Assembly: GCF_003491345.1 (NCBI RefSeq)
Contig: NZ_CP025513.1
Span: forward strand, 733,501-797,500
Length of the DNA: 64,000 nucleotides
From: Neorhizobium sp. SOG26
Lineage (GTDB): Bacteria > Pseudomonadota > Alphaproteobacteria > Rhizobiales > Rhizobiaceae
Direction: 5' to 3'
Below are positions 59,212-64,000 of the stretch, one piece after another. Numbering within the stretch: the stretch's first letter is position 1; each line of letters starts with the position of its first letter. The notes below the pieces were generated by a model, which saw only the letters and a program-made list of their open reading frames with translations, ran no database searches and was not told the DNA's origin. A program made the position numbers and the translations under genes.

Positions 59212-61287
59212 ACGAGTCTGTTTGGCGCAATGAACTCGAGTGTGTCTGGAATGAAGGCGCAGTCGAATTGGCTCGGAACAACGAGCGACAACATCGCAAA
59301 CGCAAGCACAGTTGGTTATAAGCGTGCTGATACTGCCTTCTCAACACTCGTAATGCCCCACCAGCCAGCCGGAGGATATTCTTCCGGAGGCGTTGAGACG
59401 ACTATTCGCAGGTCAATCTCGGAAGCGGGTTCTGTCTCTTATACCAATTCACCGACCGATATTGCGATCGTCGGAAAAGGCTTCTTTGTTGTGGAGGATG
59501 CCGATGGCACGCAGTATCTCACGCGCGCCGGCAATTTTCAGAAGGATGCCCAGGGGCATCTCCTCAACAGTGGCGGCTATCGGCTGGCAGGTTATGATTA
59601 TCGCGACGGCGAGGGCCCTGGCGGCGATCTCGTAACCATCGACCTCAGCAATGCGCCGTTAATTGCCAGTGCTTCGACCGTTGGTACCTTCAATGTCAAC
59701 TTGCCGATTGAAGCAGGCTCAGTCAGTTCCATCATGGTGGATACGCCCCCTTCCGAGAATGGACCCTCCACCCGCTATACCAAGCACCTGAAGATGACAT
59801 CAACGGGCGATGGTGGTGGTCTCGGTGGTACGACGGACATCTATTTCACGAAGCTCGCCGAAAATAAGTGGGAAATCACGGCGTTCGTCACATATGGCCC
59901 TGGTGCGACTGGCTTTCCGTATGATCTGGATGGCGGCGATGTCTTCATGGCCTCCACGGTTCTCACGTTCGATCCGAACACGGGCGAAGTGGTCGACGGT
60001 GATCCGAGGCTGATGCCAGATCCCGCCGACAACTTCTACTATGACTTTTCTTCGCTGCTTGAAGAGGATACCGCGAACGCCGGGGCGATAAAGCTAAAGG
60101 GGAACTTCATATCCGACACTCCGCAAATTGATAGAGCTGCTGGCGAAGTCCCCCCTTCGGCGAATTTAGCGAGTTCGGTGTTCGCGCGGAAAGATACCTA
60201 TTCCGGTTATGCTGGTTTGCCGTCTCATGTCGCCATCGACATGTATTCTACGAAGGTTGGCGATAATACCTGGGAGGTTACGTTCTTCAACCAGGCCGAT
60301 TCGACCGCCGGCGGCTTTCCTTACGGCGAGCCAGGCTCTGCACCTCTCGCAACAAGAACATTGGTCTTTGATCCGGTTACTGGTGAGCTGATCAGCGGCG
60401 CCGGGGCCTTCCATGTTGCGATCCCAGACATAGGATCCTGGAGCGTAGACTTGAGCGATATGGTGTCCAAACAGGACTACTTTTCCACGATCGCTGATGG
60501 CATGAGCATTTCGCTTGATCTCGCTCGATCTTCAGAGACAATCCAGCCACATCTCGCCGGTTCGGTGGCGTCCCAGAACCAGGTGGGAGCGAAGTACACG
60601 AGCAAATCCGCGCTCACTGCCTATGACACTGCCGGCCGTGCCGTCATCGTCGACATCTATTATTCCAAGGGGCCAGACAACAAGTGGGAAGTGAGTGTGT
60701 TTGACCAGAGGGATACGCTGACTGGTGGCTTTCCCTACGGTGTTGCCGGCTCACCGCCATTGGCCACCACAATTCTGACTTTCGACCCGACCACCAATCG
60801 TCTAACGGGCAACGGCGTCCTGGAAGTCCCGATCGCCGGCGGCGAGACGCTGAAGCTCGACATGTCAGGTTCAACCCAGCTTGCAGCCGAATTCAATGTT
60901 TCCAAGGCGACCTTCGACGGAAGCAAGGCCAGCAACCCCACGGGCTACTCCATCTCCAGCGAGGGCATTGTTTCCGCCACTTATGATGATGGTCAGGCCG
61001 TAGCCCTTTATCGTATCGCACTCGCAGACGTCATGAGTCCCGATAACATGACCGCTGTGAATGGGACGGTCTATCTTGTGAATCGCGAATCCGGCGAGGC
61101 CGTTATGGGTTTCCCGGGTAGCGGCAATCTCGGGAAGCTCTACTCGGGAGCCTACGAGAATTCCAACGTGGATCTGGCTGACGAGATGACCAACATGATC
61201 GAGTCCCAGCGCGTTTATACGGCCAACTCGAAGGTGTTCCAGACGGGTTCGGAAATGTGGGATATCGTCAACAGCTTAAAGCGCTGA
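59212..61287 (+). CDS. flgE: Flagellar hook protein FlgE, elongated, with ACG start
   Basis: The N-terminal D0/D1 region (SVSGMKAQSNWLGTTSDNIA, ASTVGYKRADTAFSTLV) and C-terminal rod (ADEMTNMIESQRVYTANSKV) are canonical FlgE. The usual rhizobial start M-S-L-F-G-A-M is present except that the first codon is ACG (59212-59214), six nt after AGAGGGGG; the first ATG is at 59230. With 685-691 residues it is much longer than the usual 400 or so. The centre contains three D2-like repeats of about 120-150 residues, each with a WEV/WEI strand, a FPY turn and a TLVFDP/LTFDP strand. Confidence 0.82.
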   Translation, partial: TSLFGAMNSSVSGMKAQSNWLGTTSDNIANASTVGYKRADTAFSTLVMPHQPAGGYSSGGVETTIRRSISEAGSVSYTNSPTDIAIVGKGFFVVEDADGTQYLTRAGNFQKDAQGHLLNSGGYRLAGYDYRDGEGPGGDLVTIDLSNAPLIASASTVGTFNVNLPIEAGSVSSIMVDTPPSENGPSTRYTKHLKMTSTGDGGGLGGTTDIYFTKLAENKWEITAFVTYGPGATGFPYDLDGGDVFMASTVLTFDPNTGEVVDGDPRLMPDPADNFYYDFSSLLEEDTANAGAIKLKGNFISDTPQIDRAAGEVPPSANLASSVFARKDTYSGYAGLPSHVAIDMYSTKVGDNTWEVTFFNQADSTAGGFPYGEPGSAPLATRTLVFDPVTGELISGAGAFHVAIPDIGSWSVDLSDMVSKQDYFSTIADGMSISLDLARSSETIQPHLAGSVASQNQVGAKYTSKSALTAYDTAGRAVIVDIYYSKGPDNKWEVSVFDQRDTLTGGFPYGVAGSPPLATTILTFDPTTNRLTGNGVLEVPIAGGETLKLDMSGSTQLAAEFNVSKATFDGSKASNPTGYSISSEGIVSATYDDGQAVALYRIALADVMSPDNMTAVNGTVYLVNRESGEAVMGFPGSGNLGKLYSGAYENSNVDLADEMTNMIESQRVYTANSKVFQTGSEMWDIVNSLKR

Positions 61288-61314
61288 TTTGGACCGGAGG
61301 GACATAGCTTAGTT

Positions 61315-61345
61315 GAAGCCTTCAGCCGAAATGGCTGGAGGCTTC
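61315..61345 (+). terminator. Terminator hairpin after flgE
   Basis: 13-bp stem GAAGCCTTCAGCC / GGCTGGAGGCTTC with one G-T wobble and a 5-nt loop GAAAT, 28 nt after the flgE stop. No T-tract follows, so release may be inefficient. Confidence 0.6.
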
Positions 61346-61497
61346 GGTTAGGGCATGAGCTGCTGAAAGCGCTTGGAATGCAAGCGAGCATCCAATGGGC
61401 GGTGAAACCAAGTTGGATTACCACCCCATAAGGGGCGGATAAAAGTGGGACAATTTCGGGCAAAAAATCAAGCAAAAACAATGCTTGAAAAATGGAA

Positions 61498-61584
61498 TGG
61501 TGCCCAGAAGAGGACTCGAACCTCCACACCCTTTCGGGTACCAGCACCTGAAGCTGGCGCGTCTACCAATTCCGCCATCTGGGC
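61498..61584 (-). tRNA. tRNA-Leu (CAG anticodon)
   Basis: On the minus strand the 87 nt begin GCCCAGATGGCGGAATTGGT and end with TTCGAGTC, the acceptor strand CTGGGC, A and an encoded CCA. The acceptor stem GCCCAGA pairs with its 3' partner. The anticodon arm is CCAGC-TTCAGGT-GCTGG, giving anticodon CAG, which reads CUG leucine codons. The long variable arm (class II) expected for leucine is present (GTACCCGAAAGGGTG). Confidence 0.95.
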
Positions 61585-61997
61585 GACGGAGAGCGATGTA
61601 CGGGTATGACCGATTCAAGTCAACATGGTTTTTTCAACTTTCTTGCCGACAGCGAAAATAGTTTCGGGTTGAAGGAATTTTGCACGCAGCAAGGGTGGCA
61701 TGGCCACCAAACTGCAACCGCCGACAAGGTGCTAGCGCTGCCTACGGGACGGCTAGGCTTCTGACTCTGCAAGACTTCGAGCAGCGCCGCGATGTAACCG
61801 TAGGTGATGCTCTTCCTCCCGCTGAGGCGCTGTTGCTCCGAAAGCGAGCATAACCTCAGGCTCCTTTTGAACAGGTGGGAAGTTCGCGGTTCGCTAGAAT
61901 GGAAGGCGCAATTGCAGTGTCCGCTTTAACATCGCTTTAATGAGAAGTTTCTAACGTACGCTCCAGGATCTCTGATGCCGTGGAGCGAGTGGCGAAG
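61585..61997. other. Intergenic region upstream of the GGDEF-EAL gene
   Basis: About 410 nt. The first part upstream of the tRNA should hold its promoter. No open frame with an SD or recognisable protein is seen on either strand. AT-rich stretches lie near 61620-61670 and 61920-61955; the latter (TTTAACATCGCTTTAATGAG) is a plausible promoter for the next gene. No repeats or att-like sequence flank the tRNA that I can see. Confidence 0.4.
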
Positions 61998-64000
61998 ATG
62001 GTGCTGGGACTTCGTTCAGATCAGGGAGAGTGCCGGGCGTCAGCAGAACCGACGGCAGTGACCAGCGCATTGAAGGCCCTGCCGATGCCTCTCGTGTTGG
62101 TCAGCCCGTCGCTGGATATCGTCGCCGGCAACGATGCCTTTGGTCGGGCCTGGGCGCCAGCAGGCATGCCCGTCGACATGCTTGACCTCATTCACAAGGA
62201 TGACCACGGAAAGCTGTCATTGGCCGTCAGGCGAGTGCTGGAGGAAAACAAGGATCAGGTCCTTGAGGCACGTTTCATGACCGGCGGCCTGCCGCGCTGG
62301 TCTCGGATGAGTCTGACGCCTGCCCCGTTGACCTCCGAGGATACGGGTTGCGTTCTGTTGGCACCGACGGACGCGGAGCGTGAGAAAGCGGCCCAGCTTG
62401 AACTGGAAGAGCGCGAAACGCGCTGGAACAACGCGCTCGTCTCGTCTGATCTCGGCGTGTGGGACCACAACAACGCACTGCGGCGCAAATACTATTCGAA
62501 CACCTGGCGCAAGATCCGCGGGCTTGCGCCAGAGGATCCGCTAGCGGTCAGCAAGGAAGAGTGGCTGCAAAAGGTTCATCCCGATGATCGCGACAGGGTT
62601 CTTGAGGCGATGGAGCGCCAGAGCGACGGCGATCCGGACTACGCGATCTTTGAGTATCGCGAGCAGCACAAGGACGGCCACTGGGTCTGGATCGAGTGTC
62701 GCGGTGCTTGCGTGGAGCGCGACGCAAACGGCGCTGCCCTGCGTATCATCGGTACTGACACCGACATCACCGAGCGCAAGGCGGCAGAAGCGGAGTTCCT
62801 GCGTCTCAGCCGCCGGTTGGAGATGGCGCTCGAGATTTCCGGCGTGGGCGTCTTCGAGGCGGATTTCGACAGCGGCATCACCGAATGGGACGAACGCATG
62901 TTCGCCATCTATGGCCTGCAGGGAAGCGGCATCATCGAGATCGGCGGTTTGTGGGAGAGTCTCCTTCACCCAGATGACAAAGAACGCGTGATCGACAACG
63001 TCATTCGAAACTGGGAGCACGAGGCGCCGTTTGCGGACGAGTATCGCGTTATCCTGCGGGATGGCACGGAGCGCACGATCCGAAGCTACAGCAAATGTTT
63101 TGTCGACACCGACGGCCACCGCAAGATGGTCGGGGCGAACTGGGACATTACCCGGGACGTCGTTCTTCGACGTGAACTGGAACGTGCCAAGCTGCTCGCG
63201 GAAGCGCGAAGTGCCGAGCTTGAGGCCGCCCATGGGCGGGTGGAACATATCGCGCTCCACGACCACCTGACGAGCCTTCCCAACCGCCGCTATTTCGAAG
63301 ACGTACTGGAAGCCGCCTCTGCCATCGAGCACAGCAAGGTCGCGGTCCTGCATATCGATCTCGACCGCTTCAAGCAGATCAACGACACCCTGGGCCACCT
63401 AGCAGGCGACCATGTCCTGAGGGTCGTAGCCGAGAGGCTGAAAGGCTGCGTGAAGGCACATGACTTCGTCGCGCGCATTGGCGGCGACGAGTTCGTGTTG
63501 ATCTGCATGGATGCGGGTTCGGCGAGAATGTTGTCGGCACTCGCCCAGAGGATCATCAAGGAGATCGGTAAGCCGCTCACCTATGAGAGCAATACATGCC
63601 GGGTGGGCGCCAGCATTGGCATCGCGTCGGCCGATTCTGGGACATCCGCCCGCCAGCTTCTTTCGAATGCAGATATTGCACTCTACCGCGCCAAGAGCCG
63701 CGGACGAAACTGCCACGAGTTCTTCTCGCAAAGCGCGCTCCAGGAGATCACCAGCGCGAAACACCTTTCGGACGATATCCTGCGTGCCCTGGAGGCCAGG
63801 GAGTTCGTGCCATTCTACCAGCTTCAGTTCGACGCGAAGTCACTGGCGGTCGTGGGTGTCGAGACGCTTGTGCGCTGGGCGCATCAGGATGGGCGACTGC
63901 TGTCGCCCGACAGCTTCCTGCCCATGGCCGAGGAACTCGGGATCGTCGCCGATATCGATGCCGTGGTCCTGGAAACGGCTCTTGCCGATGCGCGGCGATG
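61998..64000 (+). CDS. PAS-GGDEF-EAL diguanylate cyclase/phosphodiesterase (partial)
   Basis: The frame is open from ATG 61998 to the right edge, so the C-terminus is missing. Order: an N-terminal PAS-like region (about 20-125), two PAS/PAC modules (about 140-260 and 265-395, each ending in TDITERKAAE- or WDITRDVVL-type PAC sequence), GGDEF (about 415-575; LTSLPNRRYFEDVLE, ARIGGDEFVLIC, active-site GGDEF intact), and the start of an EAL domain (EFVPFYQLQFDAKSLAVVGV). Its signature reads ETLVRW, Thr replacing the usual Ala but Glu kept. It would make or degrade cyclic-di-GMP. The SD is weak and no signal peptide is seen. Confidence 0.9.
   Translation, partial: MVLGLRSDQGECRASAEPTAVTSALKALPMPLVLVSPSLDIVAGNDAFGRAWAPAGMPVDMLDLIHKDDHGKLSLAVRRVLEENKDQVLEARFMTGGLPRWSRMSLTPAPLTSEDTGCVLLAPTDAEREKAAQLELEERETRWNNALVSSDLGVWDHNNALRRKYYSNTWRKIRGLAPEDPLAVSKEEWLQKVHPDDRDRVLEAMERQSDGDPDYAIFEYREQHKDGHWVWIECRGACVERDANGAALRIIGTDTDITERKAAEAEFLRLSRRLEMALEISGVGVFEADFDSGITEWDERMFAIYGLQGSGIIEIGGLWESLLHPDDKERVIDNVIRNWEHEAPFADEYRVILRDGTERTIRSYSKCFVDTDGHRKMVGANWDITRDVVLRRELERAKLLAEARSAELEAAHGRVEHIALHDHLTSLPNRRYFEDVLEAASAIEHSKVAVLHIDLDRFKQINDTLGHLAGDHVLRVVAERLKGCVKAHDFVARIGGDEFVLICMDAGSARMLSALAQRIIKEIGKPLTYESNTCRVGASIGIASADSGTSARQLLSNADIALYRAKSRGRNCHEFFSQSALQEITSAKHLSDDILRALEAREFVPFYQLQFDAKSLAVVGVETLVRWAHQDGRLLSPDSFLPMAEELGIVADIDAVVLETALADARR

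Noticed and set aside
61498-61997. tRNA-Leu as integration site of a mobile element
   Set aside because: No integrase gene and no repeated tRNA 3' end were seen in the flanking sequence.

Overview
The window is high-GC alphaproteobacterial DNA, most likely from the Rhizobiaceae (Rhizobium/Agrobacterium/Neorhizobium/Ensifer group). Pointers are several TRAP transporters, an HWE-type histidine kinase, four-helix and DUF4189 stress proteins, MocR, IclR and MarR regulators, a GAAC-N7-GAAC SOS box ahead of dinB, rhizobial-type flagellin and hook proteins, and many non-ATG starts with clear Shine-Dalgarno (SD) sequences. It reads as chromosome or chromid sequence. There are no phage, transposase, CRISPR or plasmid-replication genes.

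Layout. 1-7.5 kb: small proteins, a 16S/23S pseudouridine synthase, an orphan uroporphyrinogen-III synthase, glutamate dehydrogenase, and four Rnk/GreA-C paralogues. 7.5-10 kb: a LysR regulator and an HPP-CBS membrane protein. 10-14 kb: a complete ferric-iron ABC transporter (ATPase, binding protein, fused permease). 14-22 kb: a divergent MocR/EamA pair, exonuclease III, a ferritin-like protein, a periplasmic protein, SOS-controlled DNA polymerase IV, a NYN/OST-HTH protein and an HWE sensor kinase.

22.3-32 kb is a catabolic region: FAD monooxygenase, aldehyde dehydrogenase, an ACMSD-like amidohydrolase, IclR regulator, TAXI-type TRAP transporter and a divergent thiamine-diphosphate enzyme. 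Two near-identical copies of a putative operator tie its transcription units together. 32-35.6 kb holds a KaiC-like ATPase and a hybrid kinase. 35.8-42.7 kb is a second catabolic region: a MarR regulator, a perfect palindrome, then acyl-CoA ligase, enoyl-CoA hydratase, short-chain dehydrogenase and a DctPQM TRAP transporter. This looks like CoA-dependent side-chain oxidation of an imported carboxylate.

42.7-51 kb: HAD phosphatase, hybrid kinase and OmpR-type regulator, divergent from an AfuABC-like ABC transporter whose binding protein lacks the iron-type tyrosine pair. 51-57.5 kb: SnoaL-like protein, a small membrane protein behind a mini-ORF, an MHYT hybrid kinase, an old yellow enzyme behind a perfect palindrome, and a CPA1 antiporter. 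57.7-61.3 kb shows gene decay and remodelling: an intact DUF4189 gene followed by a frameshifted one, a flagellin with no N-terminal domain, and a hook protein with three tandem D2-like repeats whose natural start codon reads ACG. A tRNA-Leu(CAG) and a PAS-GGDEF-EAL protein cut by the window edge close the region.

No single novel defence or mobile system is evident. The best candidates for something undescribed are the two operator-linked catabolic regions, the remodelled hook/flagellin locus, the Rnk paralogue cluster and the two-component/AfuABC unit.
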